From NCBI GenBank assembly GCA_018296165.2, contig JACKQL020000002.1, positions 1,302,001-1,366,000 of the forward strand: a stretch of 64,000 bases of DNA, in the 5' to 3' direction. The DNA is from Termitomyces sp. T153. Taxonomy: Eukaryota > Basidiomycota > Agaricomycetes > Agaricales > Lyophyllaceae. A model generated the notes under the pieces. It had not been told where the DNA came from. It worked only from the letters and a program-made list of their open reading frames with translations, and did not search any database. The position numbers and the translations under genes are program-made. Position 1 is the first letter of the stretch; each line of letters begins with the position of its first letter. Shown one piece after another: positions 13,331 to 23,912 of this stretch.

Positions 13331-13738
13331 TTGCATATACTATAAACTAGACAAGCTACGCCCCGTGCCTTTGGCATGGGCCTGTAGCTCTTGCTTCATC
13401 CCAGACCCAACCTCACTTTGTTTGGTTAGGTCCTCAATATTTTAGTCAATGCTTCATCCCAGACCCAACCTCACTTCATTAGGTTAGGTCTTTGTATTTC
13501 TAACTCAGTGCTTCATCCCAGACCCAACCTCACTTTGTTTGGTTAGGTCCTTGATATTCTACTCAATGCTTCATCTCAGACCCAACCTCACTTTGTTTGG
13601 TTAGGTCTTTGTATTTCTAACTCAGTGCTTCATCCCAGACCCAACCTCACTTTGTTTGGTTAGGTCCTTGTATTTCAAACTCAATGCTAAGTCCCAGACC
13701 CAACCTCACTTTGTTCGGTTAGGTCTTTGTATTTTGTT
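13331..13738. repeat. Hairpin leader plus 59-bp minisatellite, array 2
   Basis: The leader carries the hairpin CCCGTGCC-TTT-GGCATGGG followed by CCTGTAGCTCTTGC. Units start (CAGACCCAAC) at 13,402, 13,460, 13,519, 13,577, 13,636 and 13,695, a period of 58-59 bp. Flanking sequence upstream (CACTTTCCCAGGAGTCATTG) is shared with array 3 at 53,503, so a larger unit than the array was copied. Confidence 0.85.
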
Positions 13739-14179
13739 GACCAAGTGTTGCTTTTCTCTTACCATTCAATACACTGAGATTTCATCTATAAACCAATCTA
13801 TGTATCTATATTACATTATTAACAAAATACTACAACATCCACTGGTATATATTAGAGATGCTGAAAATTAAATTATAAAAGTTAGTACTAACCAACCAAT
13901 TATTTAAACTGTCACACTTACATTTGTAAACCATTAAGAATATCTATACTACATGGTCCAGCTATAGACATTAGGTGCTGAAGTTCATAGAAGTTAGCAA
14001 TTTCTTGCTTGAATCCAACAAAACTCACACTTACATTTGTAAACCATTCAAGATTTCCTGATAGACAATATTTGCAGTCTTTCTTGATGTGTTTTCTGGG
14101 TCCAAGATGACTTTGATATGATCTCCTGATGTGCACCGTGAAGTGCAACATAAAGTTGGCCATGCGAAAAAACTCCTGA

Positions 14180-14836
14180 TCAAAGGTCCAATCCAACATG
14201 CTTGACTGATTGACCCTGAGACTTGTTGATAGTCATGGCAAAGGCCAATCGAACTGGGAATTGTCTCCTGCACAATGGAATTGGCAAATCTTCTTCAGAC
14301 ACATCCATGTTGATTCTTGGAATCAAAACAATTGATCCTGCAAACTTGGCATCTCCACTGATGATTCTACATCTGAGAACTCTGGTGCTGATGTGAGTGA
14401 CAATCATTCTTGTCCCATTGCAAAGTCCTATGGTTGTATCCAGATTCCTGAGCAGCATGACAGGAACACCAATCTTCAAAGCCAATTTAGCCAAAGGCAA
14501 ACTGCTGGCTCTGAGAGAGTTGAGGTATTCCATTGGATACAATGCAAGGCCATTAGGATTCCCATCATCAGATATAACAGAGTCTGCACTCTGCAAGATT
14601 TTCTCTTCTCCTGGACATCTCTGCAGAACTTCAGAGTTGATATCCTCTACATCAGAGTTCTTGCCAGAAAGGATGGTACAGTCCAGATAATACTGATCAT
14701 CTTGATGGTGATCAATATGAGGATAAGTGGAAGAGATCAATCCAGTGACAGAATTGTCATCACAGATCATAGTTTCTGGAAGTTGTACTGTTTCTCCAGG
14801 CCCAAGGTTTTTTCCAGCACAACATCCAATAACCAA
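14180..14836 (-). pseudogene. Helitron PIF1-like helicase, C-terminal half
   Basis: 218 codons carry late helicase motifs: GVPVMLLRNLD, LCNGTRMIV, and FAMTINKSQGQS (the motif V-like SKSQG segment). Homology continues in another frame to TSGDHIKVILDPENTS at about 14,060-14,130, where family members have the final ALSRxxS motif; here the frame shifts (LCCTSRCTSGDH). The last exon-like piece ending NGLQM occurs twice (13,918 and 14,031). Confidence 0.75.
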
Positions 14837-15513
14837 GCTGCATGAGCAATGTTATCAGGAGTCTGATCCAATGTCATGTTTTGAACCAAGTAGTGGACTT
14901 GAATCTGATCCCAAAGTCTTCCCCTTTTGAGTGAAGCAGCAATCATCTGCTGCCTGAGTCCTTGTTGGATAACTGGGAGAGTTTGCCTAAAATCTCCTCC
15001 AAACACCACAGTCACTCCACCAAAAGGAACATCCTTCTCCAGCATGTCTCTGAACCCTCGATCCACAGAGTCAATGGCATTTTTGTGTTGCATTGGGACT
15101 TCATCCCAGATGACAACTTTGGTCTGGAGTAAGAGTTGAGACAACTGAGTTCCTCTTTTGATATTGGCAATGGATGTATCCAGAGCAGGAATGGGGATTT
15201 TGAACCTTGAATGTGCAGTTCTACTACCCTCCAGCAATAAGGCAGCAATCCCAGATGATGCTACACATAATGCCACATCTCCATTGGACTGAACAGCAGA
15301 AGCCAAAGTGTTGCAGACAAATGTTTTGCCACATCCATCTGCACTGTGAATGAATATCATCTTGCCCAAGTTGTTGTCCACAGAGTCCATAACTTCATTG
15401 AAGGCCCCCAGTTGTTCACCATTAAACCTGGCCTTGTTTTCATCCACCCTTCTCTTCAACTCTTCAACATCATAATCTGTTTCTTCTTGCAAAAGCCTGT
15501 TTCCTGAAATCAT
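14767..15513 (-). pseudogene. Helitron PIF1-like helicase, N-terminal half
   Basis: 248 codons start with MISGNRLLQEETDY and contain the ATP-binding loop as DGCGKTF (Walker A; family usual GxGGTGKT, so the loop is altered but keeps GKT), a Walker B VVIWDEVPM, and the GGDFRQTLPV motif of PIF1 helicases. The frame overlaps the downstream half in another phase, so a frameshift near 14,800 splits the domain. Confidence 0.8.
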
Positions 15514-15537
15514 TTAATCAGTATCAATGTCAACTCT

Positions 15538-16722
15538 TTATACAATGTCCAACTTGCCTGGAATCACATTCCAAACTTGTTGGGGTTCTGGCATCTTGGG
15601 AAAGTCTTGAAGAGTCTTGCCAAAATTCTTCAGATTGTCATTGATCAGATGAAGGCCATAGTCATAGACATCTTCATCAGTAAAGACTCTGTCCCTGTAC
15701 TGCCTGATATTCTCCAATCTGTGTTGAAGATCATCACAAATGGAGTGCTTGAATTCATCCCATAGAACCTCTGGAGTGGTAGGAGCACAGTGGAATAGGA
15801 TAGTGCAAAAGAGCTGTCTGAGAGCTAATCCTGATTGGATTGGAGCAGCTTCAGCAAGACATTGCCTCCATTCTGCATCATCTTCTAGAAGACCAAGAGC
15901 CTTGCATGCCTCCTTGTAAGTAGGATAAGTGTGGCCATTGACTGTCCTGAGATCAGCCCATGATGTTGCATTGGTGCCAACTGTCAGGAGCATCCTAAGG
16001 TAGAACCTTTCTCCCTGTTGGGGTGAAGCAAAGTACATCCTCCCAATAGCTGTTCCTCTCTGCCTCTCCTTCCAGGTCCTTTTGGAAGCTTCATAGACAA
16101 ACTTGGTTGGAAAGCTCTGATAAGTGGTGTTGTTATTAGGGAATCTGGCATTGGCTTCAAACCAAGCAGTGAGTGCAGTCTTGTTTGCATTAGGCCTAGC
16201 AGCTACCATCTCCAAAGATTCATTATCCTGAAAGTAGACTTCATGTTGGCCCTCCAAATGCACAGGTAATTGATATACAGGGGGATGTTCTCCATGCATG
16301 TTGAATTCAAAGATGTGCCAGCAAGCCTCAGGTGCAGAGATGTATCTGGCATCTAAGTGTTCCTTGATTTCATCCCTCTGGTCCATCTGCTCTCCAGCAA
16401 TCTCCAAAGTTGTCCTATCATGGCCTTTGTAGATGTACTTGTGAATGTACTTGATGGCTTCCACTGAAGCACAGACCTCCACATTGATGTGACATTTGTA
16501 CTTGGCTGAGAGATAAGGGTTGTATGGAACAACATCTTGATTGTCATAATGATGACCATTCTTTTCAAAGAAGCGGCCATTGTCAGGCCTGGCATATTGC
16601 GGATAGCCATTATCTCCATACTGAGTAGCCTCTTGGAATTCCTTTGGGTATTTCTTGGAACATTTGCCATCTACCATGCACTTAGCATTGGGTTTGGCAG
16701 CTCCACATGGACCGTGGACCAT
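15538..16722 (-). pseudogene. Helitron Rep domain, tyrosine-containing part
   Basis: 394 codons follow the Helitron_like_N arrangement: VHGPCGAAKPNAKCM, KCSKKYPKEF, GRFFEKNGHHYDN, NPYLSAKYKCHINVEVC, then EAIKYIHKYIYKGHDRT. The pair of tyrosines separated by three residues (Y-I-H-K-Y) matches the two catalytic tyrosines of Rep. The long open frame shows that this part decayed less than the rest. A PFVTKFVYE-type region and FYLRMLLTV follow as in relatives. Confidence 0.85.
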
Positions 16723-16763
16723 GTTGGCAGTAACAACCTGACAACAAAGATAAGTAACTGAAT

Positions 16764-17189
16764 TCAGAATTCAAACAAAGCCAATACCTGATACAATTGA
16801 GGCTGAGTGACTGGATCTGGAATCTGAGCAGAGACAATGGAATCCACATCAGGTGTATCCTTGATCCTGTGATGGCAATGGAAAAAGATCAAGATGTGCA
16901 TATGTGGAAGTCCTCTCTTTTGGAATTCAATGGTATGAACATAAGCCACACAGCTGCCAAAGAGACCTTCCTTGATCTCCTTTACTACAGCATTTTTCTT
17001 GAGTTCAAAAACTCTGGCAACAATATCAGGTTGATCAGCAGCTGTTTGCTTCTTCCCATTGACTGCAGGTTCCTTCAAGAGAGCTTCTTCAATTTCTGAC
17101 CACTTTGGATTGGCAGTCATAGTCAAGAAGAGATCAGGTTTTCCAAAATTCCTGCAGATAGCCATAGAGTCCTGGAATAATTGCTGCAT
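16764..17189 (-). pseudogene. Helitron Rep domain, HUH part
   Basis: 141 codons: FGKPDLFLTMTANPKW, VARVFELKKNAVVKEI, then the metal-binding motif GLPHMHILIFF in which the two His of H-x-H are kept. It lies directly upstream of the tyrosine-containing part, separated by about 40 bases that may be an intron. Confidence 0.85.
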
Positions 17190-17393
17190 CTGTCGATCAC
17201 TTCCAGTATGTGAGGATGGGAGGATAACATGTCAGCTTTGTGGGGTGACTTGTTCATCTCCAGCAGCAGCATCCACTACTCCCTGATAAACTTCAGCTCT
17301 GATCTTCTTCTGATTGTGTTGAATCCAATTCAACTTGTTTTGTTCAGTGGAAGCCCATGCATCTACAACATATTGTTGAAATAGCCTCCCACT

Positions 17394-18812
17394 CTAGAGT
17401 AATGGTGCATTGAATTCCAAAGTCCTTTGCTGCAGCCTGTATGCATAATATGCTATTTGGGTGACCTTTGCTGATCTTTGTTGATTCCGTGGTCCAAAAT
17501 GAGAGCAAATGTTGGTGTGAAATCCAGGCTGTCCAGTGGGAAAGATGATGGTATAATGCAATGGAGTGTAATATGGGTACAAGTGACTGATCTGCTTCAA
17601 TTGACCTCCATGCAAGTGCAAGACTATATCATGATCATTTGATTGCTCTTCTAAGCCATCTCCTGGAATTACAGCTGCAACTCCCTCCTGTTCATTAGGG
17701 TCATTATAGTGTTGAGAATCTCCAAAATCAGCTGTAAGCTTGACAGAAAGCCTTTGTGGTTGGCCTTCTGGAACTTCTCCCATGATCTGCCTGGCCTGCT
17801 TGTATAAGCCAATGAAGGGATTGACTCTAGCAAGCATATCCTGCAAAGAGGCCATTATCTGAGGATCAAGCCTGGGATTGTTCTGTTGATGAAAAGCCAA
17901 TTGCTGATTGTGATCATAAAAGTAGAGCTGTGCATATACAGGCAGATTTCCTTCAATAGGAAGCAAGGCACCTGTCAAATGATGTAGTTCTCCATTGATC
18001 CTAAAGCTGTATGGTCCAGGTGCATTGGTAATAGCATGGTCAATTTTGACTCCCAAAGATGTGAATGCAAAGGCTGCATTGTATTGACAGATTGATGTTT
18101 TAAAGGTGTTAAAGAGAGGATGATGCCCATGGAGCAGGTTCAGTAAATCTGCTGGAGCATCTTGAAGCCTGGGCAAATTTACTTGGCCTTGTAAGCAGCA
18201 CATGCCAAACTTTGGGCTGTTTCTAGTGGACTTGGTGAGCTTTTCAGCATCAAAATGTAAAGCTTGGCAGTGTGGACATATGATAGTCATAAGACCAAGA
18301 TAGTGTGGAGGGTATTCAATCAAGTAAGGTTGCCTTCCTCTTGGAACAGGCTGAATAGGACCAAGCTGTGGTGGAATAGGAAGCTCAAGGGGAGGCTGTT
18401 CAGCAGGATTTTGTAGTCCTGCTGGATGGTTGGGTGGAGCAGGGTCCAAGTCTTCTGCAGGTCTCTGTTGAACAGGATCAACATATTCCAAGTCATCATC
18501 AGAAGGGATGTCATCCTGAGGACCCAATGGCACATCAAGGGGAGGATCCATTTGCTCTGCTGGTTGATGTCTGGTAGGATCAACATATTCCAAGTCATTA
18601 TCAGAAGGTATGTCATCCTGAGGACCCAATGGCACATCAAGGGGAGGATCCATTTGCTCTGCTGGTTGATGTCCAGCAGGATCAACATATTCCAAGTCAT
18701 CCTCAGAAGGTATATCATTCTGAGGACCTAAATCATTGAAATCCTCTTCCAGATCAGCTTCATGTTGCTGTTGCCAGCCTTGAAAGATCCTTTGAGCCAT
18801 AGCTGCATTCAA
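17394..18812 (-). pseudogene. Helitron N-terminal region with acidic tandem repeats
   Basis: 472 codons. Residues about 25-125 consist of three copies of a 34-residue unit (GPQDDIPSDNDLEYVDPTRH followed by QPAEQMDPPLDVPL), a 102-bp tandem repeat at about 18,470-18,730. After a Pro-rich linker comes the Helitron-type core: HYLGLMTIICPHCQALHFDA, then FGMCCLQGQVNLPRL, and a later LYPYYTPLHYTIIFPTGQPG, the segment preceding Rep in agaricomycete Helitrons. The stop at 17,394 separates it from Rep. Confidence 0.75.
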
Positions 18813-18928
18813 AGGCCTATGTTCAGGATCTAGATCAATATACTATTGAACTTTGTTAGTTAAAGTAGCATTTCAAAGAAGTGTTTGACTGACTTCTTGT
18901 TCCTGTTGCCTCAATCTTTCCTCCTCCA

Positions 18929-19681
18929 TCAGCCTTGCCTGATGCAAGATGGCCAAAGCTTGTTGTTGCCTCTCCTGCTCTTCATAGCAATATGTCTCAG
19001 CCTTTGCTGCTCCTGCAATGCTGCTAGTGCATGCTGTTGTTGAATTTGGTAGTCTGCCATTACTTCTCTATGAGCATCTGGTCTCACTCTCCTCAGTGCA
19101 GGAGCAGGTAGAAAAGGCACCAATCTAGGTAAGGGATTCTGCAAAGGAGCATCCCAACCTTCTGGCAAAACTGTTTGTGGAATAACCATAGCAGCTTGAG
19201 CAACAGCAGACTGATTGAGTCTATTGCCTCTTCTCTATATAGGAGCAGGTGGAGGTGGCACCATTCTAGGGATAGGATTCTGTAAAGGAGCATCCCACCC
19301 TTCAGGCAAAACAGTTTCAGGAATCACTATAGAAAATGGATCATCAGCAGCTGCTGGCTGCCTAATAGGTCTTTCTGAAGAGCCAGAAGTGGTGGCTATA
19401 GATTGGTGATCAAGTCTCAAACCCCCAGTTCCCATACCCCCAGTTCCCATAGATTGATTAATGCCCCCAGTTCCCATACCCCCAGGCCCCAATTGAAGTG
19501 GTGGGACAACCACAGTATTGATCTGTTCCAAAGATCTATTGTTTCTATTTGCATGACAATCATCAGGATCTGTCATTTGTAACTGTTCAAGTCTCCTCTG
19601 AATCCTAGCTTGTTGCCTTTGGCTTTTAGGAGTAGTAGGTGGTTGTCTGAAACATCCATTGTTAAGCAATTTAACAGTCAA
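18929..19681 (-). pseudogene. Repetitive N-terminal extension upstream of the Helitron gene
   Basis: Two frames separated by a stop near 19,235 carry a repeated peptide: TVLPEGWDAPLQNPIPRMVP and TVLPEGWDAPLQNPLPRLVP, followed by Gln-rich sequence. Gly-Met-Thr repeats (GGMGTGG) lie upstream. It is in line with the Helitron gene and is probably its first exon(s), but it may belong to a captured gene. Confidence 0.5.
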
Positions 19682-20105
19682 AAACCATTTAAATTAACTT
19701 GCATGATGAGATATTTGATGTATCAATAGCTCAATGTGGTTAAGGAGTTACTAATAAGCTTGTTAGTCAACATCAATCAATCAATAGATGTGATGAAACA
19801 TACTTTGTTGTGTGGCCTCCTTTCCACAACCTCGGAAATGTCCATTGTTTGGTCATATTGTGTCAAAAAACACGCGAGGCATGAAAAACAGTGTCCACTA
19901 AATTGTGTTTGGCCTTTTTGACACCTGCAGGCTATTTGGCATGTTTCAAACATAGTCAAAAGATTGTATATATGTATTAAAGCTGTCTACTGTAATTTTT
20001 TTTGAGAAAAAACCTGTTCCAAGTGCGAAAAACAGCCAAGTTACCCAAAAAGGAAGGTTCTTGGTCAGCCTTACTAAGCAGAAAAGTTGTCGCATTTTTC
20101 CTAAG
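19682..20105. other. Helitron 5' flank, non-coding
   Basis: No supported gene is present. The segment holds an inverted pair around 19,860-19,925 (TGTCAAAAAACACGCG and GGCCTTTTTGACACC) and a few retained CpG sites. The Helitron 5' end should lie here. After 20,106 the DNA becomes the gypsy copy that also occurs at 62,540. Confidence 0.4.
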
Positions 20106-21900
20106 AGTCATCCCATATATTATAGATAGTTGTTTCTCATGCTCCTGAAGCCTCTGAAGCATCACACCTGGCCTAGGGAATCCCCAGACTTGTTCTTTTT
20201 GGATCTCCCTCTGCCAGATGAGTAGTTATGTCAGTAGACACTGTACAGTACTGAATAGACTTTGGATCTCCCTCTGCCAGTTGTGTGATTGAGCCATAGC
20301 CTCCAGAGGTTGCTCTTACAGCAGAACAAGTCTCTAAATTTGGTCTGGGAGCTCCCTTTTCTATAACCTGAGCTTCTACTTGGTTCCTCAAAAGGTCTCT
20401 CCCCAACCAGTGTCTTAGTACTCCCTGTGCTCCTCCTATGACCCAGCCAACCTCTCCAGCACCTCCTTCTGATGCTTCAAGCTCCCAGGACAATGCCTGG
20501 AGTTGTTTGCTGTCCCTGGAGACACAGGTTCAACTTACCCAAGCCTCCCTTACTTCCCACACTGCCAAACTCACTGGACTCTGTCAAACCATGTAAGCAG
20601 TGTCCCTTTCCCTCCAGGCCCTCCTGGAATGTCTCCTTCTCACTCCTACTCCTCCCCTGGGACCCTTGGCAGCTGCAGCAAGGTTCTCTTTTGCACCTAG
20701 CTTGGAGGCTTCAGCACTCTGCTCCAAACTTCCTTGCTTTGCACTCCCTGATGTATTTGATGGGGACTATAGAGTTGGGGAATGTTTCCTCCAGTCTTGC
20801 ATCACATATATTCAGTTGAGTGGTGAAGCCTTTGCCTCTGATGCCTTGAAAATCACCTGGGTTCTCTCTTACATGAAGGCAGGCCAAGCCTCAACCTATG
20901 CACTGCACATCTTGTGACACCTAGGAGGAGTTGAGAGTTTCTCTGGCTGGATGGAGTTTGAGAAGGAGTTCTGAGCTGAGTTCTTCCCCCTTGACCCTGC
21001 CAAAACTGCAGCTCTTTCCCTTTAAGACTGAACCCAATATGGTCAAGGGAAGCAGTCACTTGACAAGTACATTGACTCTTTTTGTGCCTTAGTTGAACAG
21101 GCTGGATATCCAGATGGTCTACAACTTTGCCTAACCTTCCATGATAGACTCCACCCCTCTCTCATGGATCACATCAACAGTATAGCAGAGGGGCACCCAG
21201 ATGATGAGCATGTTGATACCTGGCAGAAGGTGGCACATGATTAGTGGCAGCTTATAGAACTGCAATGTGAGTTGTGGCAGATGCAATTCTTGGCCTTTCC
21301 TTTCTCTCATGGAGGGTTCACCCCACAAGCTCCTCCTTCCACACCTGCATTAGCATCCCCATGAGCAGGTGCAGCTCCTTTCTGTCTACCTCATGTTGTC
21401 CCCTTGCGCTTCCTATTCCAAGGAGTCCTAATGGATGTTGATACCTCCTGACAGCAGTCCTCTACTCCCCTACTGTGTTGATGCTGTGGAAAGGCTGGTC
21501 ACTTTGCCTGCTATTGTCTTCAAGGGCTAGAAGTCCACTATCTGTCAGTGTCAGAGCAACAAGAGCTGCTCATCCAACTCCTAGCAGCCCAGGATGCCAC
21601 AGGAACCCCCTCTCCAGACACACCTATAGCCATCCATTCTGATGAGGTGGCCAATGTATTGGAGGAGGTTCCTACAGAGTCTGAGGATTTTAAAAAGGGC
21701 AATAGATGACCTGTACCAAGGTTTGTGAGCATGCTGCTATGTGTGCCTGTTGTGCTGGGCATCTCCCTTATGCTGATCTCAACCTCCTGAGTCACCCCCT
21801 CTCTGGCATTGCCTCATAGAGAGGCCCTCTACAAGGATGTCCAAGGTGTTGGGTGTGAACCTCTGGAGGAAGAGGGAGATGAAGGAGAATGGACTGGTAC
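20106..21900 (+). mobile_element. Ty3/gypsy 5' part with gag, copy 1
   Basis: This DNA is homologous to 62,540-64,000 in the same orientation and to 22,650-21,905 in the opposite orientation. Frames give a coiled-coil segment (SLETQVQLTQASLTSHTAKL), then the retrotransposon gag domain with FDGDYRVGECFLQSCITYIQ and DALKITWVLSYMKAGQAS (20,745-20,890). At about 21,475 comes a zinc knuckle, C-x2-C-GKAGHFACYC. Stops and frameshifts are frequent and CpG is nearly absent, so this is a dead copy. Confidence 0.75.
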
Positions 21901-21904
21901 TCTG

Positions 21905-22650
21905 GATGACAGCACATAGGTTGAGGCTTGGCCTGCTTTTATGTAGAAAAGGACCCAGGCAATTCTCAGGGCATCAGAGGTGAAAGCTTCACTGCTCAAC
22001 TGGATATAGGTGATGCATGATTAGAGGAAACATTCCCCAACCTTACAGTCCCCATCAAATACATCAGGGAGCACAGGGAAAGAAAGTTTGGAGCAGGATG
22101 CTGAAAACTCCAAGCTAGGTACAGAAGAAAACCTTTCTGCAGCTGCTGGGGGTACAGGGGGAGGAGTAGGAGTGAGGGGGAGTGTTTCAGGAGGGTCTGG
22201 AGGGAGAGGGACACTGCTTTATTAGTTTGATGGAGTTCAGTGAGCTTGTCAGTATGGGAAGTAAGGGAGGCTTGGGTAAGTTGAACCTGTGTCTCCAGGG
22301 ACAGCAAACAACTCCAGTGTTGTCCTGGGGGCTTAAGGCATCAGGGGGAGATGCTGGAGGGGTTGGTTGGGTTATAGGAGAAGCACAGAGGGCACTCAGA
22401 CACTGGTGGGGAAGAGACCTTTTGAGGAACCAAGTAGAAACTCAGGCAATCAAAAAGGGGCTCCCAAACCAAATATAGAGACTTGTTCTGCTGTAAGGGT
22501 GACCTCCAGAGGCTGTGGCTCAGTCACACAACTGGTAGAGGGAGATCCAAAGTTTATTCAGCATCTACAAGAAGTTCCAGAGTTCTAGCTACTCACCTGG
22601 TAGAGGAAGATCCAAAGAGAACAAGTCTAAGGATCCTCAATGCCAGTGTT
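21905..22650 (-). mobile_element. Inverted partial copy of the same gypsy gag
   Basis: On the minus strand the same gag start is read (21,996-22,307: SLETQVQLTQASLTSHTDKL, then AVSLSLQTLL and the LMYLMGTV frame), followed upstream by the shared leader containing GGATCTTCCTCTACCAGGTG. Together with the plus-strand copy, from which a gap of a few bases separates it, it forms a tail-to-tail inverted duplication. Confidence 0.7.
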
Positions 22651-23600
22651 TGGAAAATTGACTCTAGAGCTTCTGGAAAAAACACCCAACAACAACCAAA
22701 TATGGAGTCCAATCAAAAAGTGGAAATCCATTGTAAATGGCCTTGATCTCCAGACTTCTGGTACATGCTTGTGTACAAATATGTCCAAAGGATAGCCTTC
22801 AGTTGAAAGTACTTGTGGCCCAAAGATGGGAGGCCTACAATGAGCAGTTGTCTTGGAATAAAGGGAACAGTCCAGGGGTCCAACCACAGTGGTCTTCTGA
22901 CATGGACAATGGACATCTCTCTCTTACCCCATTTTTAGTTCTTTCTTTCCTTCTTTCTCTGGAAATGGAACATCTCATGCCCTTTCCTGTATGATATTCC
23001 TACATGTTAATGGACCACTTCATCCTTTCACTTCTGATCTTCCTAGACTGATTTAATCAAAAAAAAAAACCACTGCCATTATGTTCAATTGGTACCCTCA
23101 ATGATATAGCATTTAGCTGCAGTGACAACAGAATATACAACAAGAACTAGCTGAAACTGGCTGCAGAAGCCTTATTGAGCAGTTTCCAGTTTTCTACCCA
23201 GTATTCATTATTTGCTAGAGAGGAGACACAAAATGGAACTAGGTTTGATAGGAAACTCCTACTGTGACAGCTCCTCTAGGTCAGTCTTTCAAGAGTCAGA
23301 GGAAACTTCTATGATGAAGACTTTCTCAATAGATTGGTGTGACTTCAGATTACTTCATTCTACCCACCACTCCATACTCTGTATATTACATTTATTACAA
23401 TTTAGCTGCGATGGCAGCAGAACATATGATCAGAACTGGCTGAGACTGGCTGCAGAAGCCCTCGAGCAGTTTCCAGTTTTCTACCTGATATCTATTATGG
23501 CGTGGGTCAAGTTGTTGGTGTATAGTTATTTACCAACCAAATCCTTTTGTTTTGTATCAAAACCCAATTATGTGATTTAGTTAGAACTTTTAACTAGAGA
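22651..23600. other. Transposon island border with direct repeats
   Basis: No gene is supported. About 23,110-23,205 and 23,400-23,500 are direct repeats (GCAGTTTCCAGTTTTCTACC in both). The stretch between them is homologous to 4440-4600. The first repeat lacks CpG, whereas the second keeps several (GCTGCGATGG, CCCTCGAGC). The normal-CpG gene island begins here. Confidence 0.55.
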
Positions 23601-23912
23601 AAAAGGAGTCGCTATACAACATATTAGGATGATTCGCATTCCCCTTTATTATGAATCCCTTCATAAAGTAGGGAGATAGATCAAATAAAAATTCTATTTG
23701 ATAGTTTACTTCGGTTTGAATTCTATTGAATGTCTTACTTCGGATCGATCACTTCATAATACTGTCATGATTTAAACCATCACTATAATCTGACTCCCCC
23801 GCAATCTAATTTGTTTTTTTTTACAAAGAAAATCAGCTTTAAACTACTTCTTGCTACAAGAAAGTCAGATGAGAATTCCTCACGGACCTTGCTCGTGTTT
23901 GATTGCATGTCT

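Larger units (their letters stand above)
13918..19681 (-). mobile_element. Helitron (Rep/helicase) element, decayed
   Basis: Minus-strand fragments follow the order of a Helitron RepHel protein. 19,681-18,812 is a repetitive Pro/Gln-rich N-terminus. 18,812-17,394 is the Helitron-specific N-terminal region with a Cys/His pair (CPHCQALHFDAEK). 17,189-16,764 carries the HUH motif (LPHMHILIFF), 16,722-15,538 carries the two-tyrosine motif YIHKYIYKGHDR, 15,513-14,767 the first half of a PIF1-type helicase, and 14,836-13,918 the second half. Several breaks, which may be introns or lesions, separate the frames. CpG is depleted. Helitrons move by rolling-circle replication in the nucleus. Element ends (5' TC, 3' CTRR) were not defined with confidence. 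Confidence 0.85.
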
